DNA of 64,000 nucleotides from RH-AL1 sp965249685 (GTDB lineage: Bacteria; Pseudomonadota; Alphaproteobacteria; Rhizobiales; Beijerinckiaceae). Positions 42,968 to 51,336 of this stretch are shown in pieces (positions within the stretch are counted from its first letter, which is position 1; every line of letters starts with the position of its first letter). A model generated the notes under the pieces. That model saw nothing but the letters and a program-made list of their open reading frames with translations, ran no database searches and had not been told where the DNA came from. A program made the position numbers and the translations under genes. The DNA lies in contig CBDFMN010000003.1 of the NCBI GenBank assembly GCA_965249685.1, positions 248,001 to 312,000 on the forward strand, given 5' to 3'.

Positions 42968-43885
42968 ATGCCGCACCCGAAAGCCCCGCTGCCGCCGCAC
43001 CTCCGCCAGCTGGAAGCCGAGGCCATCTTCATCTTGCGTGAGGTCGTGGCCGAGTTCCGCAAGCCCGTGATGCTGTACTCTGTCGGCAAGGATTCCAGCG
43101 TCATGCTGCACCTTGCCCTCAAGGCCTTCTTTCCCGCAAAGCCGCCGTTTCCTCTGCTGCACGTGGACACGACCTGGAAGTTTCGCGAGATGATCGCCTT
43201 CCGCGACGAGGCCGCGCGCCGGGCCGGCATGGAACTTCTGGTGCATGTCAACGAGGACGGCCTTCGGCGGGGCGTGTCGCCCGTCGTCTCCGGCTCGTCG
43301 GTGCACACCCAGGTCATGAAGACCGAGGGGCTGCGCCAGGCTATGGAGGCTGGCGGGTTCGACGCCGCCTTCGGAGGGGCGCGCCGCGACGAGGAGAAGA
43401 GCCGGGCGAAGGAGCGCATCTTCTCGCACCGCTCCGCCAGTCACGCCTGGGACCCGCGCAACCAGCGGCCGGAGCTTTGGCGCCTGTTCAACACGCGCCT
43501 GCACCAGGGCGAATCCATGCGCGTGTTCCCCATCTCGAACTGGACCGAGTTCGACGTGTGGGACTACATCGCCGCGGAGGGGATCGCCGTGGTGCCGCTC
43601 TACTTCGCCGCGCTCCGGCCGGTGGTAGAGCGTAGCGGCGCGCTCATCATGGTCGACGACGAGCGCCTGCCGTTGCTGCCCGAAGAGGTGCCGCAGATGG
43701 AAGAAGTGCGGTTTCGTACGCTGGGCTGCTACCCCCTGACCGGGGCGGTGCGCTCGCAGGCCCGCGACCTTCCCGCCGTCATCGCGGAGATGCGCGCCTC
43801 GACCGTATCCGAACGCGAGGGCCGCCTCATCGACCAGGACGAGGCAGGTTCTATGGAAAAGAAGAAACGCGAAGGCTATTTCTGA
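42968..43885 (+). CDS. cysD: Sulfate adenylyltransferase subunit 2
   Basis: 305 residues of the PAPS reductase-like ATP pyrophosphatase fold. The SxG.DS-type P-loop is MLYSVGKDSSVMLHLALKAF, then PLLHVDTTWKF and the substrate region GGARRDEEKSRAKERIFSHR, ending with TVSEREGRLIDQDE and a GYF C-terminus typical of CysD. It makes APS from sulfate and ATP with CysN. The ATG at 42968 opens the conserved sequence; the frame is open far upstream but is not protein-like. It overlaps cysNC by one base (TGATG). Confidence 0.96.
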   Translation: MPHPKAPLPPHLRQLEAEAIFILREVVAEFRKPVMLYSVGKDSSVMLHLALKAFFPAKPPFPLLHVDTTWKFREMIAFRDEAARRAGMELLVHVNEDGLRRGVSPVVSGSSVHTQVMKTEGLRQAMEAGGFDAAFGGARRDEEKSRAKERIFSHRSASHAWDPRNQRPELWRLFNTRLHQGESMRVFPISNWTEFDVWDYIAAEGIAVVPLYFAALRPVVERSGALIMVDDERLPLLPEEVPQMEEVRFRTLGCYPLTGAVRSQARDLPAVIAEMRASTVSEREGRLIDQDEAGSMEKKKREGYF

Positions 43886-45789
43886 TGAGCGCATCCGCTC
43901 CGAACGTGGCGGTCGCCGAGCGCCCGACCCTCCGGTTCCTCACGTGCGGCTCGGTGGACGACGGGAAATCGACCCTGATCGGCCGGTTGCTCTACGAGCA
44001 GAACCTCGTCTTCGACGATCAGGTCGCAGCCCTCGAGCGCGACACGCGCAAGCACGGCACCACGGGCGAGGCGATCGACTTCGCGCTTCTGGTGGACGGC
44101 TTGGAGGCGGAGCGCGAGCAAGGCATCACCATCGACGTCGCCTACCGCTACTTCAAGACGCCGCGGCGCTCGTTCATCGTCGCCGACACGCCGGGCCACG
44201 AGCAGTACACCCGCAACATGGCGACGGGGGCCTCCAACGCCGATCTCGCGATCCTGCTCGTCGATGCGCGCAAGGGCCTGCTGAACCAGACCCACCGCCA
44301 CGCCGCCATCGTGTCGCTCCTTGGAATCCGCCACGTCGTGCTGGCCGTCAACAAGATCGACCTGGTCGATTACAGCCAAGCGGTGTTCGAGGCGATCGTC
44401 GAAGACTTCCGCCGCTTCGCGGCGAAGCTCGCCTTCACCGCGATCACGGCCATTCCGCTGTCGGCTCGCAACGGCGACAACCTCTCGCAACGCAGCGCGC
44501 GGACGCCCTGGTATGACGGACCGGACCTGCTCGGCCACCTCGAGAGCGTCGAGATCGAGGACGGCCGGGTGAACCAGCCGTTCCGCATGCCCGTGCAATG
44601 GGTCAATCGCCCGCACCTCGACTTTCGTGGGTTCGTCGGCACGCTCGCGAGCGGGCGTGTCCGGGTCGGCGACGAAGTCGTCGTCGCCAACTCCGGCCGC
44701 GCGAGCACGATCGCCCGGATCGTCACCGCGGACGGTGACCGCGACGACGCGCAGGCCGGCGACGCGGTCACCGTGACGCTGTCGAGCGAGATCGACGTCG
44801 CGCGCGGCGACGTCTTCACGCCGCCGCAGGCGAGGCCGGAAGTCGGCGACGCGTTTTCCGCCCACCTGATCTGGATGGGCGAGCAGCCCTTGCAGTTGGG
44901 GCGGTCCTATCTCCTCAAATTGGCGACGCGGACCGTGCCGGTGAGCATCGCTGCGATCGCCTATCGCCTCGACATCGACACGCTCGCGCAGGACGAGGCC
45001 GGGACGCTGCGCCTGAACGAGGTGGGGCTGGCGCAGGTCACCGCCGCCACGCCGCTCGCCTTCGACCGCTATGCCGACAACGCCACCACGGGGGCGTTCA
45101 TCCTCATCGATCGCGCGACGAACGCCACCGTCGCCGCCGGCCTCATCGAGGCTGGCTTGCGCAAAGCCACGAACGTTCACCGCCAAGATGAGAGCGTGAA
45201 CCGCACCGATCGCGCGCGCCTGAAGCACCAGCGGCCCGGCGTGCTGTGGTTCACCGGCCTTTCCGGCGCGGGAAAGTCGACGATCGCCAATCGCGTCGAG
45301 GCGCGGCTCGCGAAAGCGGGGGCGCACACCATCCTGCTCGACGGCGATAACATCCGCCATGGCCTTAACAAAGACCTCGGCTTCTCCAAGGCGGACCGGC
45401 TGGAGAACATCCGCCGCGTCGCCGAAGTGGCGCGGCTGATGGCCGACGCCGGGCTCATCGTGCTCTGCTCGTTCATCTCGCCGTTCCGCGAGGAGCGCCA
45501 GATGGCGCGCGAGATCGCCGGCGTCGGCGAGTTCGTCGAGATCTTCGTCGATACGCCGATCGAGACGTGCATCGCGCGCGACACCAAGGGCCTCTACCGG
45601 CGTGCGCTCGCTGGCGAGATCAAGGACTTCACCGGCGTCGACCAAACCTACGAACCACCGGAGCAGCCTGACGTGGTGGTCGGCCGCGACGGGGAAAGCG
45701 TGGAACGTGCCGCGGCCAGGATCGTCGACGTGCTGGCGCAGCGCGGTTTCGTCGATCGTTTCGACGACTTGATGGACTGGTCGATCTGA
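43885..45789 (+). CDS. cysNC: Bifunctional sulfate adenylyltransferase subunit 1 / adenylylsulfate kinase
   Basis: 634 residues, a CysN-CysC (NodQ-like) fusion. Residues about 15-440 are an EF-Tu-like GTPase: GSVDDGKSTLIGRLLYE, EREQGITIDVAYRYF, DTPGHEQYTRNMATGASNA, and NKIDLV. Residues about 450-634 are APS kinase: WFTGLSGAGKSTIANRVE, LDGDNIRHGLNKDLGFS, and FVDTPIETCIARD. It activates sulfate to PAPS with CysD. It converges with cutA, 6 bases apart. Confidence 0.97.
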   Translation: MSASAPNVAVAERPTLRFLTCGSVDDGKSTLIGRLLYEQNLVFDDQVAALERDTRKHGTTGEAIDFALLVDGLEAEREQGITIDVAYRYFKTPRRSFIVADTPGHEQYTRNMATGASNADLAILLVDARKGLLNQTHRHAAIVSLLGIRHVVLAVNKIDLVDYSQAVFEAIVEDFRRFAAKLAFTAITAIPLSARNGDNLSQRSARTPWYDGPDLLGHLESVEIEDGRVNQPFRMPVQWVNRPHLDFRGFVGTLASGRVRVGDEVVVANSGRASTIARIVTADGDRDDAQAGDAVTVTLSSEIDVARGDVFTPPQARPEVGDAFSAHLIWMGEQPLQLGRSYLLKLATRTVPVSIAAIAYRLDIDTLAQDEAGTLRLNEVGLAQVTAATPLAFDRYADNATTGAFILIDRATNATVAAGLIEAGLRKATNVHRQDESVNRTDRARLKHQRPGVLWFTGLSGAGKSTIANRVEARLAKAGAHTILLDGDNIRHGLNKDLGFSKADRLENIRRVAEVARLMADAGLIVLCSFISPFREERQMAREIAGVGEFVEIFVDTPIETCIARDTKGLYRRALAGEIKDFTGVDQTYEPPEQPDVVVGRDGESVERAAARIVDVLAQRGFVDRFDDLMDWSI

Positions 45790-45795
45790 GTGGCC

Positions 45796-46113
45796 TCAGC
45801 GCTGCGTCGTCTCCGCAACCCAATCGAGGTAGGGCGTGAAGCCGCCTTCCACGACCATGAAAACGATCTCGGGCACCTGATAGGAATGCAGGGAGAGGAT
45901 CGCCGCCTCGACCGCAGGGTAGTCGTCCGCACGGATCTTGCCCGTCAGCCGCCACTCCGCGGCTTCTTCGACGACGCCGTCCCAGGCATAGAGGCTGGCG
46001 ACCGGCCCGACCTGGACGCAGGCGGCGAGCTTGGCCTCGACCAGCGCTCGCGCGATCGCGCGCGCCTCCTCCTCGGAGCCGGTGGTGCTGGTCAGCATCG
46101 CGATCCGCGTCAA
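45796..46113 (-). CDS. cutA: CutA-type divalent ion tolerance protein
   Basis: 105 residues, the normal trimeric CutA size, with TGSEEEARAIARALVEAKLAACV read in two parts, EWRLTGKIRADDYPAVEA, the HSYQVPEIVFM strand, and WVAETT at the end. The likely start is TTG at 46113, which overlaps the stop of the secreted cyclase (TTGA); an ATG five codons later is the alternative. CutA is linked to metal tolerance, though its mechanism is unclear. It is the second gene of a two-gene unit. Confidence 0.92.
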   Translation of the reverse strand: MTRIAMLTSTTGSEEEARAIARALVEAKLAACVQVGPVASLYAWDGVVEEAAEWRLTGKIRADDYPAVEAAILSLHSYQVPEIVFMVVEGGFTPYLDWVAETTQR

Positions 46114-46919
46114 GGCAGCACCGCGTAGGCGCGAGCCGGGAAGCCGAGGCCGTTTTTGACCTTCGGCCAGGAGACCACAACGAAGGCGCCCGTTGCCGGC
46201 ACCTTGTCGAGGTTGTCCAAGACGCCGACCTGGTAGTGGCCACTCGCCGACAGGTAGGTCTCGCTCTCCCGTGTCCCGGTCGCGTCGGTCTCCAACGACT
46301 CGTGCCCGATGGCGACAACGCCGCGCTCCTCGATCAGCATCTTGAGCGCGGACAGCGACCAGCCGGGGAACGGGGTGCGCTTGAAGCGTACGGGATCTTT
46401 CGTCCAATCCTTGGCCATGTCCGTGCGTAACGCCGCGAACGAACCCTTCTGCACCGGGCCATGCACCTTCTCCCAGGCGAGCACGTCGTCTCGCGTGAAG
46501 GCGTGGGCCGGGTCGGCAGCAAGAAAGGGTGTGTCGTCGAGGACGGTGAGCGGCAGGATCATGGCGTCGAGGGAGATCTGGTCCATGGTCGCCCCCGTCG
46601 CCGCGATATGGGCGGGCGGATCGACGTGGGTGCCGTACTGCCCGACCATCGCGTAATAGGTCGCGCGGAACCCATCTTTGGCGATGGTGTAGGCCTCCAG
46701 CGTTCGCGGATCGACCGCGGGCGTCATCTTCGCCTGGCCAAAGGCCGACGCGACCGGCGTCTCCGGTGAAAACGCGTGCGTCAGGTCGATCTTGGGGCGC
46801 GACGCGATGAGGGTGAAGGCTTCTAGAAGGGTCGGCGCGGGCGGGTCCGCCCTTGCGGGGATCGCCGCCAGGAGCAAGACGGCAAAGACGACCGGGGTTC
46901 GCAAAGGCATCGGCTGCAT
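46110..46919 (-). CDS. Secreted cyclase family protein (kynurenine formamidase-like)
   Basis: 269 residues with a signal peptide (about 1-25, LRTPVVFAVLLLAAIPARA), so it is periplasmic. The cyclase-family metal motif HxGTHxDxPxH appears as GQYGTHVDPPAHI, following IDLTHAFSPETPVAS, and a later HESLETDATG stretch. The family hydrolyses cyclic amides or formyl amides with a metal centre; the substrate here is unknown and export is unusual for a kynurenine formamidase. The ATG at 46919 has GAGGGA 5 bases upstream. It is divergent from mmcB. Confidence 0.88.
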   Translation of the reverse strand: MQPMPLRTPVVFAVLLLAAIPARADPPAPTLLEAFTLIASRPKIDLTHAFSPETPVASAFGQAKMTPAVDPRTLEAYTIAKDGFRATYYAMVGQYGTHVDPPAHIAATGATMDQISLDAMILPLTVLDDTPFLAADPAHAFTRDDVLAWEKVHGPVQKGSFAALRTDMAKDWTKDPVRFKRTPFPGWSLSALKMLIEERGVVAIGHESLETDATGTRESETYLSASGHYQVGVLDNLDKVPATGAFVVVSWPKVKNGLGFPARAYAVLP

Positions 46920-47005
46920 ACTTCCCTCGAGCAATGCGACCCTATCCGCTCTCGCCCAAGCTTGCCAGGGGAAGCGACCTTCCATCGGGGCGGCGAACAG
47001 GTTAG

Positions 47006-47020
47006 ATTCCCGTCGTGTTC
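47006..47020 (+). promoter_or_regulatory. Candidate LexA (SOS) box before mmcB
   Basis: ATTC, 7 bases, GTTC. The alphaproteobacterial LexA consensus is GTTC-N7-GTTC, so only the first base differs. It lies 12 bases before the mmcB ATG, a position where LexA would block expression. Confidence 0.45.
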
Positions 47021-47031
47021 GAGACCCTCCC

Positions 47032-47520
47032 ATGCCGCCGCGTCTGATCGAACCCGTGGCGCCGGTCGATGGCCGGCAATCGGAAACAGCCCTGTTCGTG
47101 GCGCGGGGCACGCGCCGGCTGCTGCGCGCGCGTGGCTTTTCGAGCCTGGTGGAGATGACGCTGCAATCCGGCCGACGCGCTGACGTCGTTGCCATGAATG
47201 CCGACGGCACCATCCACATCATCGAGATCAAGTCGTCCGTCGCCGACTTCCGCGCCGATATGAAGTGGCGGGACTACCGCACCCATTGCGACCGGCTGTT
47301 CTTCGCCATTCCCGCCGACGTGCCGATGGAGATCATGCCGGAGGACGCCGGCCTCATCGTCGCCGACGCCTATGGGGCCGCGATCGTGCGAGAGGCGCCG
47401 GAGCACCGCCTCTCCACCGCGACCCGCCGCGCGGTCCTCATGCGTTTCGCCCACACGGCCGCGCACCGCTTGCACGGCCTCGGCGATCCGCAGATTGCGG
47501 CCATGCAGCCCTTCGGCTGA
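47032..47520 (+). CDS. mmcB: MmcB family DNA repair protein
   Basis: 162 residues of the MmcB (DUF2 endonuclease-like) family. The core has the PD-(D/E)XK arrangement: RADVVAMNADGTIHIIEIKSSVADFRADMKW read in parts, with the catalytic D and the ExK of IEIKSS, then YRTHCDRLFFAIP. MmcB was found in Caulobacter as a LexA-controlled gene needed after mitomycin C damage. The ATG at 47032 opens the protein and a one-mismatch LexA box precedes it. It converges with actR, 2 bases apart. Confidence 0.9.
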   Translation: MPPRLIEPVAPVDGRQSETALFVARGTRRLLRARGFSSLVEMTLQSGRRADVVAMNADGTIHIIEIKSSVADFRADMKWRDYRTHCDRLFFAIPADVPMEIMPEDAGLIVADAYGAAIVREAPEHRLSTATRRAVLMRFAHTAAHRLHGLGDPQIAAMQPFG

Positions 47521-47522
47521 GT

Positions 47523-48122
47523 TCAGCGCGGGGCGCGCTTGGCCAGGATGCGCTGCAGGGTGCGCCGATGCATGTTGAGCCGCCGCGCCGTCTCGGAGAC
47601 GTTGCGGCTGCACAGTTCGTAGATGCGCTGGATGTGCTCCCACCGGACCCGGTCGGCCGACATCGGGTTTTCCGGCAGTACCGCCTTGTCGTGCTGCGTG
47701 GCCATCAGCGCGCTGTAGATCTCGTCGGCATCCGCCGGCTTGGCGAGATAGTCGAACGCGCCGAGTTTGACGGCCGTCACGGCCGTGACGATGTTCCCGT
47801 AACCGGTCAGGATAATGGCCCGCGCGTCAGCCCGCTTCGCTTTAAGATCGGACATGACGTCGAGGCCGTTGCCATCGGCGAGGCGCATGTCGATGACGGC
47901 GAAGGCGGGCGGCGTCGCCGCTATGGAGGCCAGTCCCTCGGCGACGGAGGACGCCATCGAGACCACGAACCCGCGCGTCTCCATGGCACGCGCGAGGCGC
48001 TGGCAGAACGCCTTGTCGTCGTCGACGATCAGCAAAGACCGATCCGCCTCGACATCCATCGCAAGGATCGCGGGATCGACGTGGTCGCCGCGGCCGGAAG
48101 CTCCAACACTATCGATTGCCAT
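47523..48122 (-). CDS. actR: ActR/RegA response regulator (canonical copy)
   Basis: 199 residues. The receiver has IVDDDKAF, phospho-acceptor aspartate in FAVIDMRLADGNGLDVM, ILTGYGNIVTAVTAVKLGA, and the lysine in YLAKPADADE. The Fis-type helix-turn-helix NVSETARRLNMHRRTLQRILAKRAPR (in two parts) matches ActR/RegA almost fully. It is the global redox regulator of photosynthesis, nitrogen, hydrogen and oxidase genes in relatives. The ATG at 48122 overlaps the kinase gene by 14 bases; a later ATG at 48059 is possible. Confidence 0.93.
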   Translation of the reverse strand: MAIDSVGASGRGDHVDPAILAMDVEADRSLLIVDDDKAFCQRLARAMETRGFVVSMASSVAEGLASIAATPPAFAVIDMRLADGNGLDVMSDLKAKRADARAIILTGYGNIVTAVTAVKLGAFDYLAKPADADEIYSALMATQHDKAVLPENPMSADRVRWEHIQRIYELCSRNVSETARRLNMHRRTLQRILAKRAPR

Positions 48123-49500
48123 TGCCACTCTCCACCAAAACGACTGGCGCGGCCGTGGCCGTACCATCCTTGCGTCCGCCCACATTAAATGTGCGACCGC
48201 GCTCAAAGATCGATCGCTGCCAAAAGATGGTCACGCGGGCCCCGTGCAGCGGGGTTACCGCGTTGGCCATAGAGACACTGGCACCGGATCGTTCCAGCAG
48301 CGTCTTGGCGATGAAGAGGCCGAGGCCAAGGCCCGCTCCGTCCTCGCCCTTGGCGCGCCGGTTCGACTTGTGTGTTAAATAGGGCTCTCCGAGCCGCATC
48401 ACAACGTCCTGCGCGAAACCAGGTCCGTCATCTTCGATGACGACAGCGACGATCGTGTCGGTCCACCGCGCGATGAGGCGGATCTCCGTGTCCGCGAAGT
48501 CGATCGCGTTCTCCACGAGGTTGCCGATGCCGTAAAGCATGCCGGGGTTGCGCCGGCAGACCGGCTCGGGGAGCGTCCCTTCCTTCTGGATCGTAATCGT
48601 GATGCCGAAGTCACGTTGCGGCTGTACGACCTCTTCCAGGAGGTGGCCGAGGGTCAGGTTGCCGATGATCTCGCCGGGCTCGGTGCCGAGCGAAGTCAGC
48701 GTGCCCAGGATCTTGCGACAGCGTTCGACCTCCTGCATTAGGAGGGTGAAGTCTTCGCCGATCACGCTGTCGGGGGCGAACTGCTTCTGGAGGTCCTTGA
48801 CGACGAGCTTGATCGTGGCGAGCGGCGTGCCGAGTTCGTGCGCCGCCGCGGCCGCGAGGCCGTCGAGCTGCGAGAGGTGCTGCTCGCGCGCGAGCACGAG
48901 ATCGGTGGCGGCCAAGGCGTCGGCCAGGCGGCGCGCCTCTTCCGCCACGCGCCAGACGTAGGCGGAGGTGAAGCTCGCACCAAGCACCACGCTGCCCCAG
49001 ACCCCAACCGTGTAGAGGAAGGGCAGTTGCAGGCTTTGGCCGGGGTACCAGGGCAGGGGATAGTGGAACACGATCAGGCTTGTCGCGCAGACGACCACCA
49101 GCAACGTCAATGCCGCGGTGAACCGAGCCGATAGCGACACGGCCGAGATCATGATCGGCGCCAGGAAGAGCATGGCAAACGGGTTCTCGAGCCCTCCCGT
49201 CAGGTAGAGCAGGCCCGTGAGCTGCAGCAGGTCGTAGGCCATGAGGAAACAGGCCGGCCGGTCCGCCAGCCGGTCGCTTTGGCTGAAGCGGATGCGGAGC
49301 CCCACGTTGACCCACACCGAGGCGGCGATCACCAGCGCGCAGAACGTGAAGGGCAGGGGAAAGCCCAGGATAAAGTAGGTCGTCAGCAAGGCGGCGGCCT
49401 GACCCGACACCGCCAGCCAACGCAAGCGCACGAGAGTGTCGACCCGTGGCCGGCGCGAGCGGTGGCCGAGATCGATGGGAGGACCCGGACGGTCGGGCAA
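48109..49500 (-). CDS. actS: ActS/RegB sensor histidine kinase (canonical copy)
   Basis: 463 residues with six N-terminal helices. It carries the quinone-binding heptad GGLENPF, the H-box AAHELGTPLATIKLV, the redox cysteine in VERCRKILGTL, NLVENAIDF, DDGPGF and GAGLGLGLF. It forms a two-gene operon with actR directly downstream. Relative to the oxidase-linked RegB at 21.5 kb, this copy looks like the housekeeping version because its partner is near-canonical ActR. Confidence 0.94.
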   Translation of the reverse strand: MPDRPGPPIDLGHRSRRPRVDTLVRLRWLAVSGQAAALLTTYFILGFPLPFTFCALVIAASVWVNVGLRIRFSQSDRLADRPACFLMAYDLLQLTGLLYLTGGLENPFAMLFLAPIMISAVSLSARFTAALTLLVVVCATSLIVFHYPLPWYPGQSLQLPFLYTVGVWGSVVLGASFTSAYVWRVAEEARRLADALAATDLVLAREQHLSQLDGLAAAAAHELGTPLATIKLVVKDLQKQFAPDSVIGEDFTLLMQEVERCRKILGTLTSLGTEPGEIIGNLTLGHLLEEVVQPQRDFGITITIQKEGTLPEPVCRRNPGMLYGIGNLVENAIDFADTEIRLIARWTDTIVAVVIEDDGPGFAQDVVMRLGEPYLTHKSNRRAKGEDGAGLGLGLFIAKTLLERSGASVSMANAVTPLHGARVTIFWQRSIFERGRTFNVGGRKDGTATAAPVVLVESGNGNR

Positions 49501-49744
49501 GGTTGGTTTTCTCCGATTTGTCGCGGCCGCCTGGGCGCGCTGACAGCATCGCTAACGTTCGGCCGCCCAATAAGTGGCAGCGCGCGTGGGAAGGTGGACG
49601 AGGGACAGCCTTCTGCGGGAGTTGATCTTCGATGGGGCGCCCTCTACACGGCGAGAGCTCGGCCCGCGACGGGCAGGCACGCGCGGCCGACCGGCCCGCG
49701 CCGGCCCGATGCCGCGGTGCCTCGAGGGAACGGCTGGTCCTGCA

Positions 49745-50986
49745 ATGTCTCCATTTTCCTACCAGATGCACGAACTCGCCCACATGGTTTTTGCGCCGTT
49801 GCGGGCTGCCTCAGACGTGACGCGCTTTTGGGCCGGTAACCCGATGAACCCCCTGTCGAACACGCAGGCGGGCCGCAATATCGTCGCGTCCGCCGAGATG
49901 TTCGAGCGCCTGACGCGCCGCTACGGCAAGCCGCGGTTCGACCTTGACGAGACGACGGTCGATGGGCGCCGCGTCGCCGTCGAGGAGCAAGTCGTCTGGC
50001 AGAGGCCGTTCTGCCGGCTCTTGCGCTTTAAGCGCGACCTGCCGCCCACGATGACGCAGCCGAAGCTCCTCATCGTCGCGCCGATGTCGGGGCACTACGC
50101 CACCCTGCTGCGCGGGACGGTCGAGGCCTTCCTGCCGCACTATGACGTCTATATCACCGACTGGAGCGACGCGCGCATGGTGCCCGCGGGAGAGCGCTTC
50201 GACCTCGACGATTACATCGACGCTCTCATCGCGATCTGCCGCACGCTGAAGGCTGAGTCCGGACCCCTGCACACGCTTGGCGTCTGCCAACCAGCCGTCC
50301 CGCTGATCGCGGCAGTCGCTATCATGGAAGCCGACGGCGACCCCCACGTCCCCACGTCGATGACGTTGATGGGTGGGCCCATCGACACGCGTCGCTCGCC
50401 GACGGCTGTCAACCTGCTGGCGGAGAAGCGGGGTAGCCAGTGGTTCCGCGATCATTGCATCCACACCGCGCCCTACCCGTACCCGGGCTTCGGACGCAAG
50501 GTCTATCCCGGCTTTCAGCAGCTCTCGGGCTTCATGGCGATGAACTTCGATCGCCACGTCGATGCCCATGTCGAAATGTTCAACCACCTCATCAAGGGCG
50601 ACGAGGATTCCGGCGAAAAGCAGCGCACGTTCTACGACGAGTATCTCGCCGTCATGGACCTGACGGCGGAGTTCTACCTTCAGACGATCGACACCGTCTT
50701 CGTCGAGCACCAGCTGCCGCGGGGCGTGATGACCCACCGCAACAAGCGGATCGACCTCTCCGCGATCCACCGCGTCGGGCTGATGACCGTCGAGGGCGAA
50801 AACGACGACATCTCCGGCCTCGGCCAGACCTATGCGGCGCAAGAGCTGTGCGGCAACATCCCGGCCTGGGCCAAGACGCATTACGTCCAGAAGGACGTGG
50901 GGCATTACGGGGTGTTCAACGGCTCGCGGTTCCGCAAGGAGATCGTGCCGCGCATCAAACGCTTCGCCGAAGAACTCCCGCTATAA
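49745..50986 (+). CDS. phaZ: Intracellular polyhydroxyalkanoate depolymerase
   Basis: 413 residues, the usual PhaZ1-type length. The alpha/beta hydrolase nucleophile is cysteine in LGVCQPAVPLI, as in the Ralstonia-type intracellular enzyme, and the C-terminal catalytic histidine lies in KDVGHYGVFNG. The N-terminus SPFSYQMHELAHMVFAPLRA and WSDARMVP are family landmarks. It breaks down stored PHB granules in the cytoplasm. The ATG at 49745 was chosen on conservation; the frame extends upstream without protein character. PHA synthesis genes are not in the window. Confidence 0.95.
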   Translation: MSPFSYQMHELAHMVFAPLRAASDVTRFWAGNPMNPLSNTQAGRNIVASAEMFERLTRRYGKPRFDLDETTVDGRRVAVEEQVVWQRPFCRLLRFKRDLPPTMTQPKLLIVAPMSGHYATLLRGTVEAFLPHYDVYITDWSDARMVPAGERFDLDDYIDALIAICRTLKAESGPLHTLGVCQPAVPLIAAVAIMEADGDPHVPTSMTLMGGPIDTRRSPTAVNLLAEKRGSQWFRDHCIHTAPYPYPGFGRKVYPGFQQLSGFMAMNFDRHVDAHVEMFNHLIKGDEDSGEKQRTFYDEYLAVMDLTAEFYLQTIDTVFVEHQLPRGVMTHRNKRIDLSAIHRVGLMTVEGENDDISGLGQTYAAQELCGNIPAWAKTHYVQKDVGHYGVFNGSRFRKEIVPRIKRFAEELPL

Positions 50987-50996
50987 GGGCGCGTCC

Positions 50997-51185
50997 TCAC
51001 AGCGTCACAGGATCGAGGATGCGCTCGGCCCCTTCGCGCTCGAGCGTGAGGCGTCGGGCCATCGCGGTAGCTTCGAGATGGAGCGCGACTTCGATCTCGC
51101 CCAGGTCCCGCGCGCGCTCGGCGAGCTGCTCGATCAGATCGACAAAATAGTCGGGGTGACCAGCCTCATCCGGCGACAGGCACAT
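50997..51185 (-). CDS. Small hypothetical protein, 62 residues
   Basis: Short acidic, helix-rich protein (FVDLIEQLAERARDLGE, then IEVALHLEATAMARRL) with good coding character, in the gap between phaZ and rpoN. It begins with ATG; the ribosome site is weak (GGAACT). No family recognised. It converges with phaZ, 10 bases apart. An overlapping plus-strand frame is less protein-like. Confidence 0.5.
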   Translation of the reverse strand: MCLSPDEAGHPDYFVDLIEQLAERARDLGEIEVALHLEATAMARRLTLEREGAERILDPVTL

Positions 51186-51336
51186 GTCGTAGTTCCAGTT
51201 TCAACCCTGGGACTAAGCCTGCAACCTATGGTAGATATCAAGTTGTATTTTTGCGGAACGGATGTCCGCTTGCCTCCTCTTCGGCACAGGGCAGTCCGAT
51301 CGCGACAGCTACCGGACTCCACTGCGACCAATGCTG

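Noticed and set aside
43876..45645. 589-codon minus-strand open frame opposite cysNC
   Set aside because: Shadow frame without recognisable domain.
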